Shown here one piece after another: positions 38,648 through 51,600 of a stretch of DNA of 64,000 nucleotides. The notes under the pieces are model-generated. The model was not told the DNA's origin, searched no databases, and was given only the letters and a program-made list of their open reading frames with translations. The DNA is taken from NCBI GenBank assembly GCA_002633025.1, contig NMRB01000831.1:170570-234569 (forward strand). The letters run 5' to 3'. The stretch comes from Notospermus geniculatus. Lineage: Eukaryota > Nemertea > Pilidiophora > Heteronemertea > Lineidae. The stretch's first letter is position 1. Every line of letters begins with the position of its first letter. Both the position numbers and the translations under genes were made by a program.

Positions 38648-41045
38648 ATGCCGACCGAAAATTTAGAGGAAGAGGGTCTCGACAAAAACCCCAATTTACA
38701 ACTGGCCCAGTGGCGATTTCTGCTTGGGACAGAAAAAAACATCAACAATAAGAAAATAAAGAATGATTTGATGGATGCGATCAAGGCCGATAGTGCGTAC
38801 ATCACGTTCAAACTGCATAAATGATGTGCCGGTTTTGTCAAATTTGTCGATTCATCACACAAATTATGTACTGTAATCTGTGTATATCGATTGTCGGAAA
38901 TACCCATTTTCGGACAATTCTCATGCATGATTCATTGGGCAGGCCTTTATCTGTTACAGCCTGGCGTATTTATTTTCCAACTTGATGGATCTTGAGCTGA
39001 TATGTTGTGAATTGTATGAATTCGAAGCTGTACGACTGAAGTAGGCCTCTAGCAGCCGTTAGGCTGTTTTAATACACACTTTTTGTTTGTTTTTGTACCG
39101 TACCGCACCGGTGGTCTGGTAGGCTTTAGGCCTAAATTCTGTTTACCTTTCATTCAGATATGGCCCCCTTCTATGAAGAAGTTTGCAAGGAACTGAAATG
39201 GAAAGTTGACTCAGAACTTCTGAGTAAAATGCAGAAAGCCAATGTGGCCGAACTAAAGAAGTTAGATGATGCCATCACTGATGCAGAAAAGAATTTGGGA
39301 GAAACTGACGTCCGAGATTCAATGATGAGAAAAGCAGAGTATTTGTCTAAAATAGGTGATAAGGTGAGGCTAACTTTGGCTTTTTTTGGTGTACTTGAAG
39401 TCACGCAGATGAATACCCCTGGTAGGGCCTACCTCAGCGGAAACATCAGAAATGTACAAAAAATGTTAAGCTTAGCAAAGATTTAGGGGGGTTCCCCTTA
39501 GGCTGATCATTGTTTTGTGTAACTTCACTGTGATCTTATCTGTCTTTTCAGGAAGCTGCTCTGACACAGTTCAGGAAGACAGGAGAGAAAACCACCACCC
39601 TTGGGTATCGTCTTGACTCCGTCTTCCACTTGATCAGGATTGGGCTCTTTTACATGGATCATGATCTTGTGACTAGAAATCTGGAGAAAGCCCAGAGGTA
39701 AACTGCTGGACTGCCTACTCTTGCTTCCCCACAGGCATTTATCTATTTACAGTGACTTCCAATTCCAGTTCAGCTGTTAGTACCTGGGTTAGATAAACGT
39801 GTGCTATCAGATGTTCTGCAATAGCTTCTTTTCTGTTTCAGCTTGATTGATGAAGGTGGAGATTGGGACAGGAGGAATCGCCTAAAAGTTTATCGAGGAA
39901 CATACTGTATGGCAATCCGAGACTTCAAAACTGCAGCAAATCTTTTCCTAGACACTGTTGCAACATTCACTTCCTATGAGCTCATGGAATACCAATCATT
40001 TGTAACATACACAGTATTGTGCAGCATGATTGCATTGGAAAGACCTACACTCAGGGAAAAGGTAACATATGTGTTGTGTACTTTGTCAAGGGGAATGAAA
40101 TTTTTTTGTTCTTTTGTAAATAGGTGGAACCTAGTCTTATACAGCCTTCTTTTTTCTTGTAGGTTGTGAAGGGATCTGAGATACTAGAAATGTTACACAG
40201 TCTGCCAGAGATCAAACAGTTTCTCTTCTCTCTTTACAACTGCCATTACAGTGACTTTTTCAGGTCCCTAGGTAAGTGGTTTTTCACCTGTGTTTGACAT
40301 CTCACCATAGTGCATTTCATGAAAATTTCTGACAACACTATTGATCAAATTGTAACATTGTGAGATTTGGTTTGCGAGATTAAGTTTGTTTTCCTCTTTA
40401 TTTTCAGCACAAATTGAAGATTTCCTGAAACATGACCGACTCTTGGCCCCACACTATCGATACTATGTCCGAGAGATGCGTATTTTGGCATACTCCCAGC
40501 TTCTGGAATCTTACCGCAGTTTGACTCTCGAATATATGGCAAACGCATTTGGTGTCAGCATGGACTTGATTGACCAGTGAGTGTGGTTGTTAGGGCACAT
40601 TAACATCGTCATACATTCTCAAGTTCACTCTGCTTAAAAACTCAAGGATCTGATTCTGGGGTGTATCAATTTATGTATGGCTTTTTTTCCAGGGAATTAT
40701 CTAGATTCATCGCAGCCGGAAGACTTCATGCAAAGATAGACAAAGTTGGAGGAATTGTTGAAACGAACAGACCAGATAGCAAAAACTATCAATACCAGGT
40801 AAGGTGATGAAAGTCTTCATCTGTAATCCTGAACTTCTGAAATCTCTGTGTTAAAGTGAAGGTGCTGGCCACATTGCCTGTCCAACCTGTCACTGTTGAC
40901 TGCATATTATTTGGCAGTAGCTGTATATGACTTGGGGTTTCTTTATCTTTATGCTGGTATGCCATTCCCTTTTCAGAGTACCATCAAACAGGGGGATCTT
41001 CTCTTGAATCGGATCCAAAAATTAAGTCGTGTTATCAATATCTAA
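38648..41045 (+). CDS. PSMD6: 26S proteasome regulatory subunit PSMD6/Rpn7, complete, 8 exons
   Basis: Exons 38648-38792, 39158-39363, 39552-39697, 39842-40061, 40163-40271, 40408-40576, 40693-40798 and 40977-41045 total 1170 nt = 389 aa, the same length as human PSMD6. Conserved blocks: [45 protein letters not shown]-like helix, [57 protein letters not shown], and the PCI-domain winged helix [17 protein letters not shown] with VETNRPDS. Rpn7 is a structural PCI subunit of the 19S lid and contacts Rpn3. Exon 1 ends GAT-A and joins AT-ATG to give ...DNMAPFY. Poly(A) signal AATAAA at 41205-41210. Head-to-head with APPL. Confidence 0.98.
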
Positions 41046-41204
41046 GTAAGGAAATAAGATTCATTGGACAGTGATCATTGTACAGGTCTGTCGTACAGCA
41101 AAGACTGCCTTCCAACGTCAATCTATCACTGAATGGGAAAATATCTACATGTACTGGACTGAAGTAGTAAATGTGAAATCTGACTTATACACATCTTTTT
41201 TGTA

Positions 41205-41210
41205 AATAAA
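41205..41210 (+). terminator. PSMD6 poly(A) signal AATAAA
   Basis: AATAAA 160 bases after the PSMD6 stop, in tgtaaataaaatctact; followed by a T/G-rich stretch (gtaatacagttttttctctt). Confidence 0.65.
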
Positions 41211-41347
41211 ATCTACTTGATGTAATACAGTTTTTTCTCTTCCCTAATAGTCTGCTTGTCTTCTCAGACAATTTTGTTGAATTCACAAGGATAAGGACTG
41301 AACATGAATGACTGGGCAGTTCAGTAGTACCTCAACTCTTAATAAAC

Positions 41348-41483
41348 GCCAGCACACACGTTCAACAAAATGCTGGCGATCAGAGGGGGCGACTGAAAAT
41401 GGCACTGCTGATTGGCTCAAATCTAGTCGCTTCAGCATTTGCCTCTGTGATCGCCTGCATTTTGTTGAACGTGTGCACTGGCC
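41348..41483. mobile_element. 136 bp MITE with near-complete inverted repeats and 9-10 bp target duplication
   Basis: Left gccagcacacacgttcaaca(aaatgctggcgatcagagg) pairs with right (cctctgtgatcgcctgcatttt)gttgaacgtgtgcactggc. Flanks are TTAATAAAC on the left and TTAAATAAAC on the right, a probable 9-10 bp target duplication with one indel. Such length would suit Mutator-like or Merlin/hAT groups; class not assigned. Confidence 0.7.
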
Positions 41484-41880
41484 TTAAATAAACTGCAGCT
41501 GCCCCCGCTGGATGCCATCACAATATGGACTTGATTGGCAGTCAATCTGGAGCACAACATGGGGCCCAGTAAGTAATGTTTGTTAGTTAAGGCAATATCC
41601 CTACTAATAGCTCAGGACCAAAATCATATGAGGAGAGAACGTTGCCATTCTCCTAATGAGGACATGACATCGTCCACTGGTGTTAACAGCACAAAGCAAT
41701 TGCATGATAATATACAAGGATGCCACTGGAGAACATTTTGCAGGTCCACTAACATCAAGCTGTGGAAGAGTGAAGTGAGAGGCACACTTCTATGAAGAAA
41801 ACTGCTGCTCAACTTCCCCCAATAACCTTGTGTTTGGCCACACCTGGTTGGCAACCATCATCTCCCATCACAATGAACTA

Positions 41881-42056
41881 CAGTGGAACCTCTATTAAGG
41901 ACACCTCTAGGACTGACAATTGCTGTCCTTAATTGAGAGGTGTCCTGATTACAGAGGTCAAAATGAATAGAAACAGTCAATTTGGAACTGAACTTTGGTG
42001 TCCTCAATAGAGAGGTGTCCTCCTGGCAGAGGTGTCCACTAAGGGAGGTTCCACTG
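41881..42056. mobile_element. pogo/Tigger-like MITE, copy 2
   Basis: CAGTGGAACCTCTATTAAGG at the left, GGGAGGTTCCACTG at the right, flanked by TA on both sides. Same 'aggtgtcctgattacagagg' interior as 7461-7637. Its right half is repeated in the duplicated block at 42821. Confidence 0.75.
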
Positions 42057-42759
42057 TACATGGAAAAGTTCACACGGATGATATGAGGAGACAACAAGAG
42101 TGACGTTACTATTTGATTATTCTCTGAATATTTATTGCATTGGCAAGACAATGATCACAGACTGCTGACAATGAACACAGTCAAAATCACACTAGTAAAA
42201 CATCAATGAAGAAAAGAAGGGAATTTAGAAGGAATTTTCTGAGTGACACTTGTGGTCATTACCACACTGATGCACATGATGCCACCTGTCCAAGCATGAA
42301 CAATTTCCACGACCAATGGAGTGCTTTCCAACAGTTTAGCAACAAATTAGCCAGTAGCGTAAGTGACTGAGCAGTATCCATCTAAATTCCTTTTTAAATC
42401 TAAGATATGCATTGATATGTTGAAGAAAAGAAAATACATGTACAGCTTGTTCGGATTTGCTGTCTTGTATTGCACAACTCGTAAATGGAAACATGTTATT
42501 TCATAACACGATATTTAAAAAATGCAAACAACAACATCACTGACGAAAGCAGTAAAATCCATGATATGACTAACTGAAACTCTAAGTTTTGAATGCACAC
42601 GTTGCCTACAAGTATTAACAAATCTTTAAGCAAACAGTCATCTCAAGATATCAAGTGACTGGAAAATGCTGACTTTGGTCCAAACTGCCCGCATCAGTTC
42701 TTTATTCTGTTCTAGATGTGTAATATGATCGTGGGTCAGTACCTCCACATTGGACCTAA
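41933..42759. repeat. Second duplicated block, copy A
   Basis: About 827 bases from ttgagaggtgtcctgatta to ccacattggacctaa, ending directly at the N at 42760. Reappears as 42821-43645 with few differences (for example tcactagtaaaacatc versus ccacactaaaacatc). No exons recognised. Confidence 0.9.
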
Positions 42760-42820
42760 NGCTCAGGTCACATCGCTCGCAGCGCCGACCTGTCGGGATA
42801 AAAAAAATGCGCCATCCTCA

Positions 42821-43645
42821 TTGAGAGGTGTCCTGATTACAGAGGTCAAAATGAATAGAAACGGTCAATTTGGAACTGAACTTTGGTGTCCTCAATAGAG
42901 AGGTGTCCTCCTGGCAGAGGTGTCCGCTAAGGGAGGTTCCACTGTACATGGAAAAGTTCACACGGATGATATGAGGAGACAACAAGAGTGACGTTACTAT
43001 TTGATTATTCTCTGAATATTTATTGCATTGGCAAGACAATGATCACAGACTGCTGACAATGAACACAGTCAAAATCCACACTAAAACATCAATGAAGAAA
43101 AGAAGGGAATTTAGAAGGAATTTTCTGAGTGACACTTGTGGTCATTATCACACTGATGCACATGATGCCACCTGTCGAAGCATGAACAATTTCCACGACC
43201 AATGGAGTGCTTTCCAACAGTTTAGCAACAAATTAGCCAGTAGCGTAAGTGACTGAGCAGTATCCATCTAAATTCCCTTTTAAATCTAAGATATGCATTG
43301 ATATGTTGAAGAAAAGAAAATACATGTACAGCTTGTTCGGATTCGCTGTCTTGTATTGCACAACTCGTAAATGGAAACATGTTATTTCATAACACGATAT
43401 TTAAAAAATGCAAACAACAACATCACTGACGAAAGCAGTAAAATCCATGATATGACTAACTGAAACTCTAAGTTTTGAATGCACACGTTGCCTACAAGTA
43501 TTAACAAATCTTTAAGCAAACAGTCATCTCAAGATATCAAGTGACTGGAAAATGCTGACTTTGGTCCAAACTGCCCGCATCAGTTCTTTATTCTGTTCTA
43601 GATGTGTAATATGATCGTGGGTCAGTACCTCCACATTGGACCTAA
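42821..43645. repeat. Second duplicated block, copy B
   Basis: Near-identical to 41933-42759. Between the N at 42760 and this copy are 60 bases (gctcaggtcacatcgctcgc...) not found elsewhere in the window. Same pattern as the APPL duplication, so probably an assembly join of two haplotypes. Confidence 0.88.
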
Positions 43646-43918
43646 ATATAGACATACTGGGAAAATAACCCAGTTTCTCTTATTCTTGTTACACCAACCT
43701 GAGATCTGTGTCAATTCGCCCCACACAAGAGTGTAGAATTGTGCCCTGCATGTGCACTTCAGTTGAGATCGAACAACCTTAACAAGGAAGTTTCCCGTGT
43801 CAACACCCTGAAAGGAGATTTAGAAATCCAAGCAAAAGTCACACTCACATCTTTTCCAGAAGATTCCCACTTCAGGACAACCTGTCCTCCCCAACAGGTT
43901 CGTAGCTGTTTGTACCCA

Positions 43919-44083
43919 GGCGCGGATCTGGGGGGCACCTGGTGAGCACCCCTTTCAGCCAACAAATCTGTAAAATTGACCGTGAAATTCAGAAATTTGG
44001 AGCAAATCATTGAAATTCACTGCAGATTTCAATGTTTCTAGCACAGTGCGCCCCTCTTTTCCGAAATCGTGGATCCGCCCCTG
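43919..44083. mobile_element. CAGGGGCGGATCC-family MITE, copy 2
   Basis: Starts CAGGCGCGGATCTGGGGGG and ends TCGTGGATCCGCCCCTG, shares the core ccaacaaatctgtaaaattgac, and is flanked on both sides by gtacc, a probable 5 bp target duplication. It contains a small internal duplication of gcagatttcaatg/aaatcattgaaatt. Confidence 0.7.
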
Positions 44084-46983
44084 GTACCAACCTTCCTGGA
44101 GGTCTGGAGTACGGGGTAGTGTTGCACCTCACAGAACTGGTCAAATTCAGAAAGGTGAGACTGACGGCTGAGCCATACCAACTAGTGCCTACCACAGTGA
44201 TGCGAAATATGGTAACTAATACACTGACAAAGCTTTCAACCAGAGAGACACAAGTCACGCATTTGATTGTTACTTTATACTCAAATGCAAGATTTCAGCT
44301 CTTCTCACTTTTCCCATGATTACCATAATCTGCCTGCCTGTTATCTGTTTTTGGTACAAGCCAATCACAAAAGCCCCACTCACAGCAGTTTAATTTTCAT
44401 GGCAGTACAGACACCACGACAAAACAAACATGTTGGTCTAGAAGTATAGCAAGTGAACGACATCAATTTTGAGCATCGCAAAGCACCAAATGAAATTAGT
44501 TGACAAGGGCAAAGCCAGAAACATCAGATTTGATTCAGTCAACAAGTATGTCTAGCATGCATCTTAAGTAAGCGTCAAAATAACCTAAAATAGTTACAGA
44601 CACAGCAGAGATCAATTGAAAAATGCGAGGTCCATTTTCACCATCTTGTACCATCATGTAGATTCTTTCAAAGAAATTTCCCACTTCACAGATTACCAGT
44701 TGAGTAGCAGAGATCCTGCTTTCTAAGTCTAAGAGCCTTGTAAGTTGTACTAATGCAGAGCCTGCCAAGTTGAAGAAACCCCTGTCGTGTCATTATATAC
44801 CAGATGGATCCCAAAGGACCACTTGTCTCTGAATAAACATAACTTGGGAATGCATTATTCTCTTGTAATAGCACTCTCTCTTGTACCAAGATATATTGTA
44901 CATTTACATGTAATATATGCATGTTTATCTACAAAGTCTTTTGATTATGCCTCGCATAAAACACTGAACAGACACTGACACCAGGTGCACATTTACACAC
45001 CTTCTCTTGAAGACAAAGTAAAGCACATTTTAAGAAATAAACCAGGACTACTGTCCCTTTAATTTATGCTAAAGGAAAACACATCAATGTAGCCTACCAT
45101 TGATTCATGCGGCCCAATAAACCAGGTAACATCGATGTACCATTGATTTCTGAGACGTAACCCGGTAACACTAATTTACCATTGATTTCCAACATATCTG
45201 AGACATAACATGGTAAAAACTGAAATCATCTGCATATGTCTCATCGCACCCTGTGTCGTCCTGGAAATGTATACAGAACTCTCCTCCCAATCAATACACA
45301 GAATTGCTTTAAAATCACAGAAAAATGCAAGCATAAAAATGATAAGGAGCAATAATAACATTAGCTTGATGACACAACGTTTCAGGCTGTGCAAGTGATG
45401 AAATTATTGAGAAAGGCATTCAAACTTCGGACTATGAATAGCAGCTCATTTCGCCCAATCTCAAATGGGCGACAACTAATCAGACTGCCCAATTCCAATG
45501 AAAGCAATCGCAAAAGGAAATCCATTCGAGCGAGCAGACGTACTTAGCAGTCACTCAAACCTATTCCATTCAAACATTGTCAAATGAATCACACTCTGCT
45601 GCATCAAAGTCCAGTATCCTCGAACCCCATGATATTGGCTACGTCATCCAACAACACCGCGAGCGGAGTCGGATGGTGTAGCGATGTCACAGCCCTTGGT
45701 AGTCAAGATGAAGTTCAGGGGTACTCATGCACTTTTGCAAGACAGAGTTGGAGAGTCCTACCAATAGAGCTTACCAAGTACCGGGTACCGTATTTTTCGG
45801 ACTATAAGGCACGGCTTTTTTCATGAAGAAGGGTCTAAAATTGGGGGTGCGGCTTATAGGGTGGTGCGCCTTATCTGCAGATAGAGTCCGAAAATTTGAT
45901 CAGAAGTGTCACAACAAGCTAATTAGCTTGTCACAACAAGCTAATTAATCATACAACCAGGTCAGTTTGATGCATAACACTGCTGTGGTTCACCTGATGA
46001 CTGCATCTTATAGGGAGGTGCGTCTAATAGGGCAGTGCGTCTTATGTATGGATTTCGTCAAGGTTTTAGGGTGAAATTAGGGGGTGCGCCTTATAGTCAG
46101 GTGCGCCCTATAGTCGCGAAAATACGGTACTTAAAGCAGAATGAAATTTACTAACTGAACAAGGAAAATTTGACTTCTGGTAGCATAGAGGTTGTAAAGA
46201 GAACTAATAGAAGTTTATCTATAGTTACAGTGGAACTATGATAATGTAGTTTTTCCATGTGAACCTCACAGAAAACCTGGGGAAAGTACTGTGCATGTAC
46301 CGGTACATGTACAAGAAAATTATTCCACGGAAGACCAGACAAATCAATTACAATGTAGATAACACGGTAATTGGTTTTTACCACAAATCCACTAATGACA
46401 AGTTATTGTAAATTACTAATTGACTACACAGTCATGACAGTCAAAATGAACTGTTGGCACCAACATCAATCAATAAACATTCGTTGGGGGTTTATCAAGT
46501 ATTTAGCTTTAGAAATAATTGATTGTGAAAGAGTGGCTTATACCCAAAAATCAATTGTACTTCCTGGTGCAATGCACACATGTACACCGGTTTTACAATT
46601 AGACAGCAACACGATTCAATAATGAGTTGAACAGAGTAACAATGCACTCTTTTCTGAACTGAAAGGACCAGTTTTAAAGTCTTCAACAAATGGAGCTGTG
46701 ACTTAGCACATTCAGGCATATTTGCCCACAAATTTTAACTTCCCATTTGGGCATGACAGGAGTGGAATGTCCACACAACTTTCATCAACCATTGTGTACA
46801 CCAGGCGCCTGAACATGAAAACATGAACAGATCCAAGCCACGTGACTTAAAAAAAAGAAATCAGAAATCGCAATCATGTACAAATACATCACTCAGCTGT
46901 CAGTGGAGATTCAATACATTTGTTTCCAATCTAAACCTATATTTAGCCTATTGTGCAATCTCTGTCTCTAGCACTGACTGTCA
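44084..46983. other. Non-coding region downstream of TMEM229B-like gene
   Basis: No exon recognised in this stretch apart from the MITE at 45786-46129. It may hold the TMEM229B-like 3' UTR, for which no convincing poly(A) signal was identified. Degenerate repeats of 'ggtaaca..aatttaccattgattt' occur at about 45090-45200. Confidence 0.45.
45786..46129. mobile_element. 344 bp MITE, TACCGTATTTTTCGG ends
   Basis: Left TACCGTATTTTTCGGACTAT(aaggc) pairs with right (gcgcccta)TAGTCGCGAAAATACGGTA. Interior repeats of 'ggtgcgccttatag' on both strands extend the symmetry. TA at both ends is the presumed target. Widespread animal MITE type by memory. Confidence 0.75.
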
Positions 46984-47487
46984 TCACATGGTCTTGAACA
47001 TGTTGGCATGGTCCTTGATTTTCAGGTGCTCTGTGTTAATGTGAAGGTTCAGCAGATATTTGTAAATCACATCCTGATAGATACTCAGTAGGGCCCAAAA
47101 TGGGGCATACTCCAGGGTTATCAGACCCATGAAATTGAACTGGTAGTGACTGTAGTCCCACGGACATGCACTGAATCGTTGAAGAATCAGCCCACTTGTG
47201 AGTTCCCAGATATAAATGCATAAAACATAGACAATAAGTCGTAGAGGCAGTTTTAGTCCCATGTAGTAGTACATCCGAACAAATAAATATTCCACAAAGA
47301 ATGTGCAACTACCGTAGATGAAGAAGGAGTAGATAGAGGAATGGCCTTTCAGCTGCCAGTTTCCGGTTTGCAAAAAGTCAAAAATTGATGTGAAAATGAG
47401 TTCATCCATAAAGCCATGCATGCCGTAAAAGTAGAACCGTGCCGGCCAAGGCAATGGGCGGTACAGAAGGCTTTGTTTCACAGACAT
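46984..47487 (-). CDS. TMEM229B: TMEM229B-like membrane protein
   Basis: Single coding exon, 167 aa from ATG 47487 (MSVKQSLLYRPLPWPARFYF). Family signatures: FYGMHGFMDELIFTSIFDF, SFFIYGSCTFFVEYLFVRMY, YIWELTSGLILQRFSACPWD followed by YSHYQFNFMGLITLEYAPFW. These match the order and spacing of TMEM229A/B, four-pass membrane proteins related to the bacterial YkgC/ABC-transporter-like permease fold; function is not established. The four hydrophobic stretches run at about residues 15-35, 48-68, 78-98 and 118-140. An in-frame upstream TTG at 47505 precedes the ATG but is not a normal start. The B assignment over A is from length and the ending only. Confidence 0.88.
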   Translation of the reverse strand: MSVKQSLLYRPLPWPARFYFYGMHGFMDELIFTSIFDFLQTGNWQLKGHSSIYSFFIYGSCTFFVEYLFVRMYYYMGLKLPLRLIVYVLCIYIWELTSGLILQRFSACPWDYSHYQFNFMGLITLEYAPFWALLSIYQDVIYKYLLNLHINTEHLKIKDHANMFKTM

Positions 47488-48692
47488 TTTGTTATGTCTT
47501 TCCAAGCTTTTGAAATTCTACAGCAGTTCAAACCTGTACTCAGCAGTCTTTAAAGGAAGTCTGAAATGGAAGAGCACAGAATTTGGATTAGATAGATAGA
47601 TGCACAAATAATAATGCTCAGCGCCAAGCAGCAGGTTTGGTCCAGGTCCAGGAGTTTCCAGCAGGCCAGTGTCGTCGAAGACCCCCCTCACCCCAGTCTT
47701 GATTTGAATTCTACTCAATCTCATGGGGTTCAATCTCACAATATCTGCAGAGTCTAAGGTGCCGGCAGTCTTACTAGTAGGCCTACTATTAAACCGGTTC
47801 ATAAGAAGAAGACCGGAAACCACCGGAATACACTGAAATACTGCCGAAAACACGATACAAAAGGTTTAATTTCACTCTTATGCTATGGTATGGTAGGCCT
47901 ATGTATGGATACGAGGCAGATACGGGCAAGATAAAGCCTCAAATGATGGACGGAGTGCAGTGCCAGCACATGAGTCAATAGCAGTGCAGTCATGGCAGTG
48001 CAGTGGTCTGGTGGTGAATTTTCTTTTTAATAGGCCTAGGCCTACCCGGTAACATGTGAAAATAAATGTAGGCCTAGGCCTAGCCTACCTATACAACAAT
48101 GCATAGGGGGCGCCTACACAGATTGGAAGAAGCTAAATACTTGAAGTAGGCAGTGACGGGGTTCAATGTGACATCATTGGTCAGATAATGACACCAAACA
48201 TGGCAAAATTAGGGAGAATTTGACAGACAAATGACAGATGCCTGGCTGTCAGATTTTTTTGGAAACCGGCAGCTTCGTCCGTACTGCCCTCTATCGGTGG
48301 TACTGCGGTGAGTTAATGAGTCGCGAAATTTGTGACAAAATTTCTTATCAAAATCATGAATATCATGCAAACAAATGCGGTATTTCCATTTCCTTTGACT
48401 TCATGGTGTATTAAAACAAAGTAGTGTAGTATTTTTAATGTGATTCTGGATAACAAGGGGATTGAACCCAATATATTTCTTGATTTTTTATCATGAAACG
48501 TCGGAACCCGGAAGTAAATTTCGTGAGAGCTACATGAAGCCAGTGCCATCATGGAGCAACGACGGAAAGTGGCACATTTTCCTCACAGTAAATCACTCAT
48601 GATTATGATTTAGAATCAATTTCATGCTAGAATTTATGGTCATATTTTTGATTTGACTCATTTCTGTCGATCTTATGTAAAAGTTCGGCAGG
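47488..48692. other. Divergent intergenic region upstream of TMEM229B
   Basis: Contains the TMEM229B-like 5' flank. The stretch at 47880-48110 is rich in taggcctaggcct. A small plus-strand ATG at 48551 (cgacggaaagtggcacattt following) opens a 20-codon frame that is not supported as a gene. Confidence 0.4.
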
Positions 48693-51600
48693 ATGTCAGC
48701 TTATGGATACGAAAATATTGGTGCCGAGAAGCCCCTGTTTGGGGAGGCGAAGCCACAGGTGAGATGAGAGTGACTTGGCCTATCTCTAATATGAAAATGT
48801 CCATCGACATGGAGCGCGCAGCGGGCGCACGGTCGGGGGGAGACTCCCCGAACCCCCCCTTTCTGGGGGAAACCCCCAGGCCCCTAGCTTGATGGGAGTC
48901 CTGGTGAAGTCACGGGGCGCAGGACCAGTATAGAGTAGCGCCAGTGCCATATGACATGTTCCACCAAAAGTGTGTAGTGAGACCTGCAGTGATTCTGACG
49001 TCACGCTTAGCAACGTCGCAAAAACTGTGTAGTGAGACCTGGAAAGCTTCTGACGTCACGCTTAGCAACGCGCCGCATTGCAAATGGCGGTGATCGGTGG
49101 AACTACCCGCGCTTTTAAATCACCTTTTTTCGATTAAATCCGTTCATTAAAACAATCGAAAGTGTATTGAGAATATTTTGGAAATACAATGGGCACCTTA
49201 TCTAGATACATATATAAAAGGGTAGGCCGATTTTTGTCACGCTAAAACTGTGCCTTCCTGCCGTTGGGCTCACGAACCTTTGTTATGTAATTAGGTGTTT
49301 ACATCTGTACTGTGTCCATGAACGATTAAAATACAGGTTTTTGCTTTTTAAACTGTTAAATGGGATCCAGTTTCTTTCGTCGATTTTGTGCTGTTTCGAG
49401 TGCTGGGAACCCTGTTTATGACGTCACGGGATACCCAGTTCCCATGGTAAGGCCAATCAGCGTCGTTCGAATTAGCTTCCCCATACGTCACGAATCAGCC
49501 GTCTATGTTGTCGCATGCAGTGCTACTGACGACCAAGATGCTCATGGGATATCGAATTCCCATGGTATCGCCAATCAGCGTCGTCGAAATCAGCATCGTC
49601 ATACGTCACAAACTAATCAGCCTGTTCAAACGGCCATCGCCACGGCAACCCGACATCGACACGAATGACTGAGATACCCAGAGGAATCGGAACCAGTCAT
49701 TGTTGGTTCAGCCGCCGGGCGGCTTGAGATACATGTCATGTACCAAATGAGTATGCCTAGGCCAATAATACGTGTGGATTAGGCCTAGGCCTAATTGTAA
49801 CGTCGACAACAGAACAGTGGCTTGGTACACAATAATGACATGAACGATGGACACCCGAACCATGGAGGGGTGTACCTCTCCATGGTTCGGGTGTACAGAC
49901 TGTATATTATAGTACAGAGGGGATGCATATACTAAAGGGTGTCTCAGGGTCAAGGGTGTCTCAGTGTTGAAGACGAACTCCTGTGACTACACCTGGGGAC
50001 GAGTGTCTCAGTGTTGAAGACGAACTCCTGTGAAATTTGAATTTGAATTTGTGACTACACCTGGGACGAGGCTGGGTAACCAGGCGGCGGCGCGCAAGTC
50101 GGCGGCGTTGTGTGACGTATACACCAAACCTAAATTAGGCCCGCAAATAATAATTTCACGCTCTGCTTACTCAATTCCACGTCTCAAACTTCAGTCTTTA
50201 CGGTCTTCATCGTTCCCCATGCGTTCCAGCCTCAAATGCGCCTTAGTCGCGAAGCACAGCCCATTTTTAGTCATTCTCGAAAAATTATTTACATAACCAT
50301 ATCACAGCAGCGTTCCGCTTTTGACGTCAGATTGCTTCGCAGATTGGCCGCTTCGCGGCGTTCCGGGAACATGGCGTCCAGTGCTCATGGTAACGCCAAT
50401 CAGCGTCGTACAAATTAACACGTCACAAATCAGCCTGCCATCGACACGAATGACGTCAGTCATTCAGAGAAGACGTTGTCCTAAAATGGCGTTGAAACGG
50501 TCATCGCCACGGCAACCCAGGATTATCTGACGTCATGTGGTGGCATGTCATACAACCGACGCTCGCCGCATCCCTGTCGCGCACGGGATACCCAGTTACC
50601 ATGGTATCGCTAATCGGTATCGTAGCTTACGTCATAAATCAGCCCGTCATCGTCAAGTATGACGTCAGTCATCATTCAGTGATGACGGCATCTGATGAAA
50701 TCGGCATCGTCAGGGAAACCTGGAATCATCTGACGTCATGCTGTCGCACGCCGTGCAACCGACGCTCATGTCACACGCCGCATCCCTGTGAAGCGCATCT
50801 CGCTCGCTGCATCTCTGTGAATTGCCAGGGTGAACTGCAATTGTCCGTCTATTCATAAGGTAAATATAATGTTCAATCTGCCGAAAAAACGTATTTGCCT
50901 ATTTGGTTGCCTGACAAGACCATTGGCACAGGTCTAGGGCCTAGGCCTAATCAAATATATCTGTCATGTTTTCAGGTGCCACCATTCAATTTCTGCCGTG
51001 TCCCTGCCGAAAATCGCCAATAGGGGTAAAAACAAATTAACAACGAAGGTAAGCATCGTTCTACCGGTAGCGAATGCTGCAATATAGCGATGAAGGTGTC
51101 GACGAAAGTAACTCCGCAGTAGGCTAGAGCGAAAACTAGGGCCTAGGCCTATGCTATTCCGAAGGCAACGGCAACGGGTTCAAACGTGATTAGCCTAATG
51201 CATTCTGTTTTTCAGATGTCCAAGAATGAAAATCTACCGTCACAGTGCCAAGCGGTGTCTGTCATTACAGAGATAAAACGGATGAAAGAATTCATACCAA
51301 GAGATCTGGCGTATATACAGGTAAAGGACAAAACGTACTCTATGCTGCCGAAAACAATTGATATGATTGAGCAAGCATTTGATACGCTATTAAGGAAAAC
51401 GGAGATGATGCACAAGCAGCTGTGTAGCGATGTCCGTGCCCACAGACAATTGGAAACGAAATATAATCAAATGATGAGGCACCATCGCACGGCCACACCG
51501 ACCACAGGTGTGCGCACCACACCTCCACGTAAACAGCAAGGATGCTCACCGTTGTTGCAAACACCTGTGAAACCCGCCCAACCATTCTCATTATTTGATG

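Larger units (their letters stand above)
49401..50760. promoter_or_regulatory. Helitron 5' region with repeated CRE and CCAAT motifs
   Basis: TGACGTCA or close forms occur at about 49420 (atgacgtcacgg), 50325 (ttgacgtcaga), 50452 (atgacgtcagtcat), 50530 (ctgacgtcatg), 50661 (atgacgtcagtcat) and 50733 (ctgacgtcatg). The phrase 'catggtaacgccaatcagcgtcg' and variants recur at about 49445, 49562, 50387 and 50599, carrying inverted-CCAAT-type words. This looks like a multiplied promoter module, probably driving the Helitron genes. Function inferred only. Confidence 0.5.

Noticed and set aside
47518-47853. 111-codon minus-strand frame just upstream of TMEM229B
   Set aside because: Same strand but followed by a stop before the TMEM229B start; no known extension of this family; more likely 5' UTR or intron.
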